A stretch of 64,000 nucleotides of DNA from Aureimonas ureilytica DSM 18598 = NBRC 106430 (GCF_000382705.1 NZ_ARQE01000002.1:434001-498000), one strand, 5' to 3'. Shown: positions 19,931 through 28,730, counted from the first letter of the stretch. The notes: a model not told the origin generated them from the letters alone. A program made the numbers and translations.

Positions 19931-19940
19931 GTGCTCTAAG
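19769..19940. repeat. MITE-like element with 23-bp imperfect terminal inverted repeats
   Basis: Left end 19769-19791 (CTAAGAGCACCTAACGATAC and CTC) and right end 19918-19940 are inverted copies with two mismatches in 23. The 172-bp unit encodes no protein of its own. It holds a small inner inverted repeat (CCTCC GGGC GGAGG). It starts inside the copCD frame and supplies that ORF's stop. No clear target-site duplication is visible. A non-autonomous mobile element is my reading; a structured terminator is the alternative. Confidence 0.6.
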
Positions 19941-19993
19941 ACCATGAGCGACGGACAGGCTTCGGCCGGCGCTTGGAAACGAAAGGACGGATC

Positions 19994-20638
19994 ATGGCAT
20001 CGGGAAACGCCAATCGACTTCTGGCGCTCGGCGGCGCGGGGGTTCTGGTCATTGCGCTTGTCGGCGTGATCAGCTGGATGGCGTTCAACCAACCGGCGCG
20101 CGGCGCGCCGGAACAGCCCTTTTCCTTGAGCGACACGCGCGGCGGCACGGTCGATCAAAACGTGTTCCACGGCCGTCCGTCGCTCGTCTATTTCGGCTAC
20201 ACGAACTGCCCGGATGTCTGCCCGACGACGCTGATCGAAATGGCGGACTGGCTGAACGATCTCGGGCCCGAGGCGAAGGACGTGCAGGCGCTGTTCTTCT
20301 CGGTCGATCCCGAGCGCGACACGCTCGATGTGCTCCAGCCCTATGTCGCCTCGATCTCGGACCGGATCGTCGGCGTGACGGGCAGCTCGGCCGAGATGGA
20401 AAAGGCTGCCAAGGCCTGGCTCGTCTATGCGCGCAAGGCCGGCGAGGGCGCGGACTACCATATGCGCCATTCGACCTCGCTTCTGATGATCGGCGCGAAC
20501 GGCCGCCTTCAAGGGCTGATCCCCTATGGAACGCCGAAGGACGAGGCGATGCAGAAGATCCGCAGCGTACTTCTGAAGAACGCCCCGCCGGCTCGCTCAA
20601 CCGAGGCGCGCGAGACCACGGCCCCGCACGCGGGCTGA
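19994..20638 (+). CDS. Sco1/SenC/PrrC-family copper chaperone (chromosomal copy)
   Basis: 214-aa membrane-anchored thioredoxin-fold protein. The N-terminal anchor (LLALGGAGVLVIALVGVISW) is followed by the Cu site YTNCPDVCPTTL (CxxxC) and the distal His in DYHMRHSTSLL. FSVDPERDTLDVL is the usual Sco strand. It helps to assemble the CuA centre of cytochrome oxidase together with PCu(A)C. The ATG at 19994 has AAGGACGG just upstream. It is the last gene of the chromosomal copper set, downstream of the repeat element that ends copCD. A second Sco is found at 42759. Confidence 0.92.
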   Translation: MASGNANRLLALGGAGVLVIALVGVISWMAFNQPARGAPEQPFSLSDTRGGTVDQNVFHGRPSLVYFGYTNCPDVCPTTLIEMADWLNDLGPEAKDVQALFFSVDPERDTLDVLQPYVASISDRIVGVTGSSAEMEKAAKAWLVYARKAGEGADYHMRHSTSLLMIGANGRLQGLIPYGTPKDEAMQKIRSVLLKNAPPARSTEARETTAPHAG

Positions 20639-20649
20639 CGGCGCGGGCG

Positions 20650-22029
20650 TCAGCCGGCCGGCATCTGGAGCAGGCGCTTCAGAGCGTCGAAGGCGGCCGG
20701 CGGCATCTGGGTCACGTTGAAACGCATCAGATCGCCTGCCGTCTGCGAAACGCTGAAGACATTGCCCGGCGCCAGAACCAGCTTTTCGGAGAGGGCCGCC
20801 TTGGCGAGATCGGCCGCATCCCGTCCGTCCGGCAGCCGGCACCAGAGCGTGAAGCCGCCGCGCGGCTCCGCCCAGACGCGCAGGCCGAGACCCTCCAGCC
20901 GCGCCTCAGCCTCCTTGCGGCGCTTGGCGAGCCGGGTGCGCAGGGCGCCGAGATGGCGTCGATAGCTGCCATCGCCGAGAACGCCGAGAACGAGTTCGGC
21001 CGCGTGTGGGCTCGGGCCGCCGAAATTCGTCGCGACTTGCAAGTCGATCAGCCCGTCGATCCATTCCGGCTTGGCCGCGATATAGCCGCAGCGCATCGAG
21101 GCCGAGAGCGTCTTGGAAAAGCTGCCGATGCGGATGACCCGGTCGAGCCCGTCGAGCGCGGCGAGGCGCGGGCTCGGCTCCGGCTCGAAATCGGCGAAGA
21201 TGTCGTCCTCAACGATCGTCACGTCATAGGCCGCTGCCGCCAGCAGAACCCGGTGCGCGACGGCGGGTGAAAGCGAGGCGCCGGTCGGGTTCTGGATGGC
21301 GGAATTGGTGATGTAGAGCTTGGGCGAATGCGTGCGCACGAGCTCGGCGAAGCGCTCCGGGTCCGGCCCGGCGGGTGTGTAGGGCACGCCGACGATCTTC
21401 ACCCGGTGCGCGCGCAGGAGCGCCTGGAAGTTGAAATAGCCGGGATCGTCGATCAGCACCGTGTCGCCGGGCTGGAGAAGGAATCGCCCGATCAGGTCGA
21501 GCGCCTGCGTGCCGGAGGCGGTCAGGAGAATCTGATCCGGCGGACAGGCAAGCCCTTCCGAAGCGAAGCGCCGCGCCAGCGCGCCGCGCAGCGCCGGCGA
21601 GCCCTGCGTCTCGCCATAATCGGCGAGGCTCCCGTCCTCCCCCTTGGCGAGCTTTCGCAAGGTGCGGCGGATCGCGTCCTGCGGCATCCAGTCGGCCGGG
21701 AGCCATCCGCATCCGGGGCGCAGAACGTTCGCGCCGGTGTCGAGCGACTGGCGCGAGACCCAGAGCGGATCGATCTCCCGATCGATCTTCGGCGCCGTCT
21801 CGTTGGCGGTGAGCGCCAGCGGCACCCCGGCGACATAGAAGCCCGAGCCCGGCCGCGAGCGGATCGCCCCTTCCGCCGTCAGCCGCTCGTAGGCCTCGAC
21901 GACGGTGGATGGCGACACGCCCATGGCGCTCGCATAACGCCGGATGGAAGGCAGGCGCTCGCCCGGCATGAGGCTGCGCGACGCCAGCCTTCGGCGGATG
22001 TCCTCGACCAGATCCCTCGTGCGCGACAT
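20650..22029 (-). CDS. MocR-type regulator (GntR HTH fused to an aminotransferase-like domain)
   Basis: 459 aa. The N-terminal GntR winged helix (residues about 5-75: LMPGERLPSIRRYASAMGVS, TVVEAYERLTAEGAI) is joined to a fold-type I PLP domain. The PLP lysine is in SFSKTLSASMR near residue 306, and NPTGASLS gives the second PLP contact. The start is the ATG at 22029; a longer frame to 22158 runs into the operator region and lacks family similarity. It is divergent from an EamA-type permease, a very common MocR arrangement, so it probably controls that gene. The effector is not readable. It converges with sco, leaving 11 bases. Confidence 0.9.
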   Translation of the reverse strand: MSRTRDLVEDIRRRLASRSLMPGERLPSIRRYASAMGVSPSTVVEAYERLTAEGAIRSRPGSGFYVAGVPLALTANETAPKIDREIDPLWVSRQSLDTGANVLRPGCGWLPADWMPQDAIRRTLRKLAKGEDGSLADYGETQGSPALRGALARRFASEGLACPPDQILLTASGTQALDLIGRFLLQPGDTVLIDDPGYFNFQALLRAHRVKIVGVPYTPAGPDPERFAELVRTHSPKLYITNSAIQNPTGASLSPAVAHRVLLAAAAYDVTIVEDDIFADFEPEPSPRLAALDGLDRVIRIGSFSKTLSASMRCGYIAAKPEWIDGLIDLQVATNFGGPSPHAAELVLGVLGDGSYRRHLGALRTRLAKRRKEAEARLEGLGLRVWAEPRGGFTLWCRLPDGRDAADLAKAALSEKLVLAPGNVFSVSQTAGDLMRFNVTQMPPAAFDALKRLLQMPAG

Positions 22030-22074
22030 TCCATCCCCGCCAACCGTATCGAACCCTTTCCTAGCACAGTTTGG

Positions 22075-22130
22075 CATAATCCATACAAACCGTATCTCGA
22101 ACGATTTCGCACGGATGCGATACATCCGTG
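22075..22130. promoter_or_regulatory. Divergent control region of the MocR/EamA pair, with dyad
   Basis: The 120 bases between the two starts hold a perfect 8-bp dyad CACGGATG (22110-22117) / CATCCGTG (22123-22130) with five bases between. An ATAC-containing tract (CCATACAAACCGTAT, 22081-22095) lies next to it. MocR proteins bind repeated ATAC-like half-sites, so this is a good operator candidate; binding is inferred. Confidence 0.5.
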
Positions 22131-22149
22131 TGGTAAATGAGAGGGTATT

Positions 22150-23010
22150 ATGGAACATCGTTCAACAGGATGGGGAAGCGGACTCCTGGGCGTCGCGATC
22201 TTCAGCGGCTCGCTGCCGGCGACGCGCGTGGCCGTCGCCGGCTTCTCGCCGCTCTTCCTCACCTCGGCGCGGGCGGTGATCGCGGCGGCGCTCGGCGCGC
22301 TTCTGCTCGGAGCCTTCCGAGCCCGTCGGCCTGAGAAGGCCGACCTCGTTTCGCTCCTTGTCGTGGCACTCGGCGTCGTTCTCGGCTTCCCGCTCCTGAC
22401 GGCCTTGGCGCTCCAGCACCTCACTTCCGCGCATTCGATCGTCTTCATCGGCCTTCTGCCGCTCTCGACGGCTCTGTTCGGCGTCCTGCGCGGCGGCGAG
22501 CGGCCCAAACCCGCCTTCTGGCTTTTCTCCTCGCTCGGCGCGGCCTGCGTCGCCGGCTTCGCTCTCGGCCAGGGCGGAGACGGCTCGGCCACGGGCGATC
22601 TTCTGATGCTCGCCGCGATCCTCGTCTGCGGCCTCGGCTATGCGGAAGGCGCCGTCCTGTCGCGAAGGCTCGGCGGATGGCAGGTGATTTCTTGGGCGCT
22701 TCTCCTCGCCCTCCCCGCCATGCTCGCGCTGGCTCTCGCGACCTGGCCCGACGCGCTGCCGCCCGCATCGGCGCCGGCCTGGCTCGGGCTCGCCTATGTC
22801 GCGGTCTTCAGCATGCTGATCGGCTTCGTCTTCTGGTATCGCGGGCTGGCGCTCGGCGGCATCGCGGGCGTCGGCCAGCTTCAATTGCTTCAGCCCTTTC
22901 TCGGACTGGCTCTCGCCGCCGCGCTCCTCGGCGAGCCCGTGGCGTGGACCATGGTCGCGGCGACGTCCCTAGTCGTCGCCTGCGTCGCCGGTGCGAAGCG
23001 CTATGCCTGA
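22150..23010 (+). CDS. EamA-family (drug/metabolite transporter) permease
   Basis: 286-aa inner-membrane protein of about ten TM helices arranged as two EamA repeats. The first repeat runs from GLLGVAIFSGSLPATRVAV to LIFIGLLPLSTALFG-like helices. The second starts at GDLLMLAAILVCGLGYAEG and ends with LGLALAAALLGEPVAW and a C-terminal CVAGAKRYA. Such proteins export small metabolites such as amino acids or pyridoxal-type compounds; the substrate is unknown. It is divergent from, and probably under control of, the MocR protein. It is followed by the interrupted dinB. Confidence 0.86.
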   Translation: MEHRSTGWGSGLLGVAIFSGSLPATRVAVAGFSPLFLTSARAVIAAALGALLLGAFRARRPEKADLVSLLVVALGVVLGFPLLTALALQHLTSAHSIVFIGLLPLSTALFGVLRGGERPKPAFWLFSSLGAACVAGFALGQGGDGSATGDLLMLAAILVCGLGYAEGAVLSRRLGGWQVISWALLLALPAMLALALATWPDALPPASAPAWLGLAYVAVFSMLIGFVFWYRGLALGGIAGVGQLQLLQPFLGLALAAALLGEPVAWTMVAATSLVVACVAGAKRYA

Positions 23011-23124
23011 CACCGAATAGTTCCGTCTTTGTTCTCCCTTCGAAACCGGCTATCCTCCCGGGCGCGGCGAGAATCGCGGTGCGCCCTGGACGCTCCGCGC
23101 TCAGACGAATTCGAAGGTGCTCCC

Positions 23125-23655
23125 TTGCGACAAGCGGACCGGGACGAAGAGGAAGCGGAGATCGGCGAGGAGCTCGCCGAGCACACGACCGCGCCCGTCG
23201 CCCCCCACGCACCCTCGCGCAAGATCATCCATATCGACATGGACGCCTTCTATGCCTCGGTGGAGCAGCGGGACGACCCCTCGCTTCGCGGCCGGCCGGT
23301 GGCCGTCGGCGGCTCGCGCGAGCGCGGCGTGGTCGCAGCCGCGAGCTACGAGGCGCGGACCTTCGGCGTGCGCTCGGCCATGCCCTCGGTCACGGCGCGG
23401 CGCAAATGTCCCGACCTCGTCTTCGTCAAACCGCGCTTCGACGTCTACAAGGCGATCTCCGGCGAAATCCGCGCCGTCTTCGCCGAGCACACGGACCTGA
23501 TCGAGCCCCTGTCGCTGGACGAGGCCTATCTCGACGTGTCCCTCAACAAGCAGAACATCGCCTCGGCCACCGCGATCGCCGAGGCGATCCGCGAGCGCAT
23601 TCGCGAGGTGACGGGCCTCACCGCCTCGGCCGGTGTGTCCTACAACAAGTTTTAA
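23125..23655 (+). pseudogene. dinB: DNA polymerase IV (DinB), 5' part, disrupted by the island
   Basis: The first part of a Y-family translesion polymerase: [23 protein letters not shown] (catalytic Asp), [19 protein letters not shown], and SLDEAYLDV with the second catalytic acidic pair. The reading ends at SAGVSYNKF then TAA (23653-23655). In intact DinB proteins SYNKF is followed by LAKIASD and roughly 200 more residues of thumb and little finger. The break coincides with the start of the island, so the gene is disrupted and its 3' part is outside the window. The start could be TTG 23125 (GAAGG six bases upstream) or TTG 23029; no ATG fits. A truncated protein would not be an active polymerase. 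Confidence 0.9.
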
Positions 23656-23679
23656 CGCACACCCACAGGCGTTTCTTGT
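23645..23679. other. Probable left attachment site (attL) of the island
   Basis: The junction between dinB and the island carries half-sites ACAAG (23645-23649, still within dinB codons) and inverted CTTGT (23675-23679) with 25 bases between. This pattern is suitable for a tyrosine recombinase. The sequence is AT-richer than both sides. Exact core limits need the right junction, which is not in the window. Confidence 0.45.
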
Positions 23680-23724
23680 CAACAATTAGGGGCAAGCCGC
23701 TGTAAAACATTGCAAAATGCGCGT

Positions 23725-23753
23725 TTGACATAGTTTCTTCCCTGGGGTAACTG
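23725..23753 (+). promoter_or_regulatory. Likely sigma-70 promoter of the recombinase operon
   Basis: TTGACA (23725-23730), a 17-base spacer, then TAACTG (23748-23753), ten bases before the ATG at 23764. The leader is so short that the first gene may be translated from an almost leaderless mRNA; no SD is visible. Confidence 0.5.
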
Positions 23754-23763
23754 CCTCCGCCCT

Positions 23764-25149
23764 ATGAAGCATCTGTTGAAGTCCGAAGGCATCGCCGAAC
23801 TCAAGGTCGCTTTGGTCGTCTTTTCTGATGGCGAGCGATGCCCAATGCTCGTGGCGAGCGACGGCATCCCCCTGTTTGACCCGACAGTCTGGTCGCTCAC
23901 GAAGTATCGGAGGAGGAGTGCATCCACCTTGGAGCAAGCCCTCCGCGGGGCCATGCTCATCCACCTGTTCTGCTGGCGCCAAGGCATCGACCTGGCCGAA
24001 CGCATCAGGAGCGGCGCGTTCTTCGACGTCGGAGAGCTGGATGCCCTCGCATCGGACGCCTCAAAACCGTTCGCCCGGCTGCGGGGAACTTTGAAGATGG
24101 TTCCCGAAGCTGCGGTCGCCAGGAGACGCCGTCGCTCCGTTGCAAGAATGCATCGAAGGCTTCCTTCGACGGCCCGCGTGCAAGTGGTCACTCCCGCCAC
24201 TGCGATGATCAGACTGCATTACGCCGCGAGCTACCTCAAGTGGCTCGGAGAACGACAGCGACCCCGTTTCCCCACCGGGGCCATGAGCACCGACGAGGCG
24301 TTCGCGAGGATGCGGGAATACGGGGCGAGGCTGCTGGAAGTAGTCGGACAGATCGAGGAACGGATGCCGTCCGCCACCGACTCGGACCGCACGAGCCTTG
24401 AGCCCGAACAGCGGACCCGCCTTCTCGCGGTCGCCCACCCGGACAGCCTGGACAATCCATGGAGCGATCCGTTCGTGCGTCGGCGGAACTGGGTGATCGT
24501 GCGCTGGCTCCTGGCCACCGGGATGCGACGGGGTGAACTGCTCGGCCTCCGAGTGCGGGACTTCAATCGGGGCCAAGCCTATTGCGAGATCAAACGCCGC
24601 CATGACGACAAGCGCGACCGTAGACGTAGGCAGCCGAACGCAAAGACATTGGAGCGCTTCGCCCCTTTGGACGAGGACCTGACCGAGCTCGGGGAGGAGT
24701 ACCTCGAAGCCCGCAACCGGATCGAGGCCGCGCGCAAGCACGGCTTCCTCTTCGTCGCGCAAGACGGCAAAGCCCTTTCGGAGAGCGCGATCACGGGATT
24801 GTTCGCGTTGCTGCGCGAGAAGCATCCGGACGTCGGCCCGGTGAGCGCTCACGTCCTCCGGCATCAGTGGAACGAGGACTTCTCTGCCTACGCCGACGCG
24901 ATCAATTTGAGCGCCGAAGAAGAAGTCCGTGAACGCCGCTTGCTGATGGGGTGGTCCCGGACGTCCAAGATGCCGGGCCACTACTTGAAGCGCCGGACGA
25001 AGGTCAAAGCCGACGAACACAGCAGGGACATGCAGCGCCGGCTGATGAAGCACGGGTCCGCGATCCGGCAACGGATGCAGGACATGGAACGGGCAACCAA
25101 GGCGTTGCAGGACGACAGGGCATGGCTCGGGGAGGTGATCGGTGCGTAA
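23764..25149 (+). CDS. ginA: Tyrosine recombinase 1 of the island (GinA-like)
   Basis: 461-aa site-specific integrase. The catalytic domain spans about residues 230-420: TGMRRGELLGL gives Arg255, HVLRHQW gives His363 and Arg366, and GHYLKRR gives the nucleophile Tyr407. A Trp (LMGWSR) takes the H/W position. The N-terminal 220 residues form the core-binding part. The ATG at 23764 has no SD but lies ten bases from a good promoter. It overlaps the next recombinase by eight bases. The trio resembles the GInt ginABC set rather than shorter RIT-type trios. All catalytic residues are present, so it should be active. Confidence 0.85.
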   Translation: MKHLLKSEGIAELKVALVVFSDGERCPMLVASDGIPLFDPTVWSLTKYRRRSASTLEQALRGAMLIHLFCWRQGIDLAERIRSGAFFDVGELDALASDASKPFARLRGTLKMVPEAAVARRRRRSVARMHRRLPSTARVQVVTPATAMIRLHYAASYLKWLGERQRPRFPTGAMSTDEAFARMREYGARLLEVVGQIEERMPSATDSDRTSLEPEQRTRLLAVAHPDSLDNPWSDPFVRRRNWVIVRWLLATGMRRGELLGLRVRDFNRGQAYCEIKRRHDDKRDRRRRQPNAKTLERFAPLDEDLTELGEEYLEARNRIEAARKHGFLFVAQDGKALSESAITGLFALLREKHPDVGPVSAHVLRHQWNEDFSAYADAINLSAEEEVRERRLLMGWSRTSKMPGHYLKRRTKVKADEHSRDMQRRLMKHGSAIRQRMQDMERATKALQDDRAWLGEVIGA

Positions 25150-26698
25150 ACCACCCGTCGGCAAGCCGCCACACGCGGAGGCGGCCTACGAGCTTCCGGA
25201 CCAAGCCGAGACCCGCGACGGATACGTCTACCGTCCCTGCGACGATGATTGGCCCATCGTCACCGAAACCGGTCGGCTGAACTTCCACTTCGGCGATCTT
25301 GGTGTCGCTTACACGCTGAAGACCGGGTTCAAGGGGTTCGTCACGGCGCGACTGCGCAGCGAGAACCCTAAGTCGGCGTATGCGAATTACCAGTGGGTCC
25401 GAGGACTGGTCCTTCACATCGCGACCTACGACCCAAACGCACGTGCGATCTCATCCGCCCACCTGATGAATTATTCCGCTTCGCTCGAAGAGGGCCAAGG
25501 CTACCGTTCGACCGACGCCAACAGCGCTGTACGAACGTGGGCGCGCCTCGGCATCCCCGGTGTCTCGAGGGAAGCGTTCGTCACCGCCACTGACATGCCG
25601 AAGCAATCTAGGAAGCGAGCGCTCGCTGTCCGGTTGCGGTGCCCAGTCCAAGGTGCGTACACGAACCTCGAGTATGACGGACTGTACAAGGCCCTGCATT
25701 CGGCTTTCGCCGGGGGCAAAATCGCCATCGACAACTACGGTCTCTGCCTTCTCAGCGGAGCGATCGGGCCCAGGCCCGTTCAGATCGCCAGCCTTACGGT
25801 CGGCGATTTGACGGTCACGATGGGCCCCGCGGGAAAAACGTACGTCCTATCGATCCCCCGGGCGAAGCAAAGGGGCGCACGATACCGGACACAGTTCACC
25901 GAACGCCCGCTCATCGAAGAGATCGGAATGGTCATCGAGGCGCAATCCCTGTTGGTTCGCGAGCAGGCGCGGCTCTGCGGGATGCCCGTCCCCGACCAGG
26001 CACCCCTGTTCCCGGCAGTTCACGCGAGCGGTACATTCTATGACGGTAAGAAAACCCCTGCCCGCCCGACGTCAGCTTCAATAACGATGAGGATCATCAA
26101 CGTGATGGAGGGATTGGGCGTTAATTCCGAACGAACCGGAGAGGCGATCAACGTGAACGCCACACGCGCGCGACGCACGGTCGGTACGCGGGCGGCACAG
26201 GAGGGCAGATCCCTAGACGAGATCATGGTGATCCTCGACCATACGTCACGTACCGCAGCTCAAAGTTACATCGAGGTTCGTTCCGAGCTTCTCCAGCGCC
26301 TCGACAAGAAGCTTGCCATGTTGCTGGCACCCATGGCGCAGCGCTTTGCGGGAACCCTTGCGGCGCGTGGAAACGACGTCGGGCAAGGCATCGAGCGGCA
26401 CATCCTTGGATCCGTTGATGAAAGCGAAGGGCCCGTGGCCTTGGGCGGATGCGGGAAGCACGGCTTCTGTGGCCTCGGGAAACCGATTGCCTGCTACACG
26501 TGCCGGCTGTTCCATCCATGGTTGGATGGACCGCATGAAGAGATCCTCGACTGGCTTCTCGGTAGGCGCAGGGAGATGGCCGAGGACGGATCCATGGCCG
26601 TCGCCGCCACACTTGACGACACGATCGTCGCGTGTGCCGAGGTGGTCCGCCAATGCCAAGCGAGGGCGGCATCGCTGGAAAACGACCGAAATGGCTGA
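25142..26698 (+). CDS. ginB: Tyrosine recombinase 2 of the island (GinB-like), HxxR changed to NxxR
   Basis: 518 aa starting at GTG 25142. The catalytic domain shows GPRPVQIASL (Arg211), VNATRARRTVGTR (Asn339 and Arg342 where His-x-x-Arg is usual), ILDHTSRTAAQSY with His367 and Tyr376. Thus one of the canonical residues is Asn. The C-terminal region adds a Cys cluster CGKHGFCGLGKPIACYTC followed by FHPW, probably a zinc site. Overlaps of eight bases with both neighbours imply translational coupling. It may be active with a changed active site, or act as an accessory subunit; in GInts all gin genes are reported as needed for integration and excision. Confidence 0.83.
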   Translation: MRKPPVGKPPHAEAAYELPDQAETRDGYVYRPCDDDWPIVTETGRLNFHFGDLGVAYTLKTGFKGFVTARLRSENPKSAYANYQWVRGLVLHIATYDPNARAISSAHLMNYSASLEEGQGYRSTDANSAVRTWARLGIPGVSREAFVTATDMPKQSRKRALAVRLRCPVQGAYTNLEYDGLYKALHSAFAGGKIAIDNYGLCLLSGAIGPRPVQIASLTVGDLTVTMGPAGKTYVLSIPRAKQRGARYRTQFTERPLIEEIGMVIEAQSLLVREQARLCGMPVPDQAPLFPAVHASGTFYDGKKTPARPTSASITMRIINVMEGLGVNSERTGEAINVNATRARRTVGTRAAQEGRSLDEIMVILDHTSRTAAQSYIEVRSELLQRLDKKLAMLLAPMAQRFAGTLAARGNDVGQGIERHILGSVDESEGPVALGGCGKHGFCGLGKPIACYTCRLFHPWLDGPHEEILDWLLGRRREMAEDGSMAVAATLDDTIVACAEVVRQCQARAASLENDRNG

Positions 26699-28730
26699 CG
26701 TCATCCCGTTCGTGCCGAAAGCCCATCTCGCCGCCTTGGCGAACATGGAAGAGTTCGTACGGTTTTGCCGCGAAGAACTCACCGTGTTCGGCGCCGATCT
26801 CGAGTTCACCTCATCTTCCTGGAACGTCACGAAATCCTACCATATCCGTGGCAAGTCCCATAAGCACATCCTGAACTTCACCATGAACGCACCGCGGCGG
26901 GGGCAACTGGGTGCCGCTATGCCGGAGCCGTTCGCGGGTCAGGTGAAGGCCTACATCCGTTACCAGGTAGGTCGAGGTCCGGCGAAGGCTCCTCCACAGA
27001 ATGAAATCCTCGCTTTCAGGGCGTTGCTCGCGGCGTTCCTCGACAAAGCAGTGGCGCCGGACTTGGGTTCGGTGGATGCCCATCTCCTCGACCATGCCGT
27101 CCAACTTGCCGCCGCAAGGAGACCCGGCAACCATGCAGCGAGCATCGGCGTTCTTTTGACGCCGATCTCGCAGTTCCTCAGAGAGAACAATCTCGCAGCG
27201 AACGCCCCGATCGACTGGAAGCACGGCCAAGAGTGGGAACTGTACAACAAGCGCTCGAGAGACGAGCGCCGTGCGGCACTGATGCCTTCAGACGAGGCGC
27301 TCCAAGCGCTCCCACGGAGTTTTCGCAAAGCGACGGAACCCCGAGACGTGATCGCCACGTCGGTGATGGCGCTGCTGGCGTGCGCCCCGAGTCGCATAAA
27401 CGAGCTCTTCGCACTCCACCACGACTGCGAGATCAAGCCCCTGACGGATGGCGACGAGGGTTACATGCTGCGGTGGGCGGGCTCGAAGGGCCACCACGAC
27501 TTCGTAAAGGGCATCCCCGCAGTGATGGCCGATGTCGCCAGGGAGGCGCTCGCTCGGCTGAAGAAGCATACGGCGGAAGCACGACGCATCGCGGCTTGGT
27601 ATGAGCATCATCCCGATCGTCTCTATTTGCCGGACGACTGCGTTCACCTGCGGGGCAAGGACCTCTCCGGGGCGGACATCGCGCGTATCATCGGCTTCAA
27701 CGAAGCTGCCAACGGACGAGACTGGGCAATCGACCGCAAGCTCAAGCCGATCGAAGGGATGCGATCCTCTGGCGGGCGAAGGATCTTTGCGTTCCGCTTC
27801 TCGGACGTCGAAAGCGCCATCCTGTCCGAGTTGCCGCATGGCTTCCCGATCTTCGACAAGCAAACGGGCCTCCGCTACAGCGAAGCGCTGATGCTGGTGC
27901 GCCGGCAGGAATTCGCCGACCGCGGACGCGGACGATGGCGCTGCATGGTCGCCCCCGTTTCCTATGGCAACATCATGCACAGCTTCCACAGGCCCGACGG
28001 CGTCTTCGCGCGTCTTGGACTGTCGACGCCCGAGCATCCGATCGTCCTGAAGACCCACCAACTGAGACATTGGCTCAACACGCTGGCACAGCGGGGCGGC
28101 CTGACGGAGGCGGAGACCGCGGCCTGGAGCGGCCGCTTGGACCCCCGGCAGAACGAACCCTACGACCACCGGACGCCCGAGGAGATGCTGCAAGCGATGC
28201 GCCGCCGGGACAAGGAGGTGGCCACCATCAAGGGTACGGCGGTGAGCGTGAACCCACCGGTCGCGCGGAACGAGGCTGCGGCGCGCGCCGTCCACGGGCA
28301 TGCGACCGACATCGGCTTCTGCGGGCACGACTTCGCCTCGTCCCCCTGCATGATGTTCATGCAGTGCCTGCACTGCACCAAGCACACGTGCGTCAAGGGC
28401 CATGATCCGCGACACCTCGAAAGGGTGGAGCTCGGCTTGGAGCGCGCTCGGCAAAGCCTCGTGGAGGCAGAGGTGGCGCTGGCGAAGGAGTACGAGGGTG
28501 CCGACGACTGGGTCCGAGCCCATCGCGAGACGATCGAGCGCCTCGAGCAATTGCACGGCATCCTGTCCGACCCGACCGTGCCGGACGGTTCGGTGATCCG
28601 GCTCGCCAAGTCCGGCCGTTACTCCCTGGTCGAACAGGCCATGCGCGACAACGAGGTGGTCACGGGCGTCCTGCTGCCGCGGAACGTCGACGGCATGCGG
28701 GGGATCGGTGCAGGGACTGCCGGTGCCTAG
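26691..28730 (+). CDS. ginC: Tyrosine recombinase 3 of the island (GinC-like)
   Basis: 679 aa from ATG 26691 (eight-base overlap with ginB; the longer in-frame start lies inside ginB). Catalytic residues: APSRINELF (Arg235), THQLRHWLNT (His456, Arg459) and NEPYDH (Tyr491). A large insert of about 220 residues separates the Arg and the HxxR. The C-terminal third has a Cys/His cluster (CGHDF, CMMFMQCLHCTKHTC) followed by coiled-coil-like helices. This Cys-rich tail parallels the one in GinB. Length and position fit the largest recombinase of GInt islands. Complete catalytic set, so likely active. Confidence 0.84.
   Translation: MADVIPFVPKAHLAALANMEEFVRFCREELTVFGADLEFTSSSWNVTKSYHIRGKSHKHILNFTMNAPRRGQLGAAMPEPFAGQVKAYIRYQVGRGPAKAPPQNEILAFRALLAAFLDKAVAPDLGSVDAHLLDHAVQLAAARRPGNHAASIGVLLTPISQFLRENNLAANAPIDWKHGQEWELYNKRSRDERRAALMPSDEALQALPRSFRKATEPRDVIATSVMALLACAPSRINELFALHHDCEIKPLTDGDEGYMLRWAGSKGHHDFVKGIPAVMADVAREALARLKKHTAEARRIAAWYEHHPDRLYLPDDCVHLRGKDLSGADIARIIGFNEAANGRDWAIDRKLKPIEGMRSSGGRRIFAFRFSDVESAILSELPHGFPIFDKQTGLRYSEALMLVRRQEFADRGRGRWRCMVAPVSYGNIMHSFHRPDGVFARLGLSTPEHPIVLKTHQLRHWLNTLAQRGGLTEAETAAWSGRLDPRQNEPYDHRTPEEMLQAMRRRDKEVATIKGTAVSVNPPVARNEAAARAVHGHATDIGFCGHDFASSPCMMFMQCLHCTKHTCVKGHDPRHLERVELGLERARQSLVEAEVALAKEYEGADDWVRAHRETIERLEQLHGILSDPTVPDGSVIRLAKSGRYSLVEQAMRDNEVVTGVLLPRNVDGMRGIGAGTAGA

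Noticed and set aside
23764-28730. The recombinase trio as a RIT element or IS
   Set aside because: RIT recombinases are shorter (about 300-400 residues) and flanked by inverted repeats. Here proteins are 461-679 aa, in an operon with small HTH proteins and with cargo, which fits GInt better.
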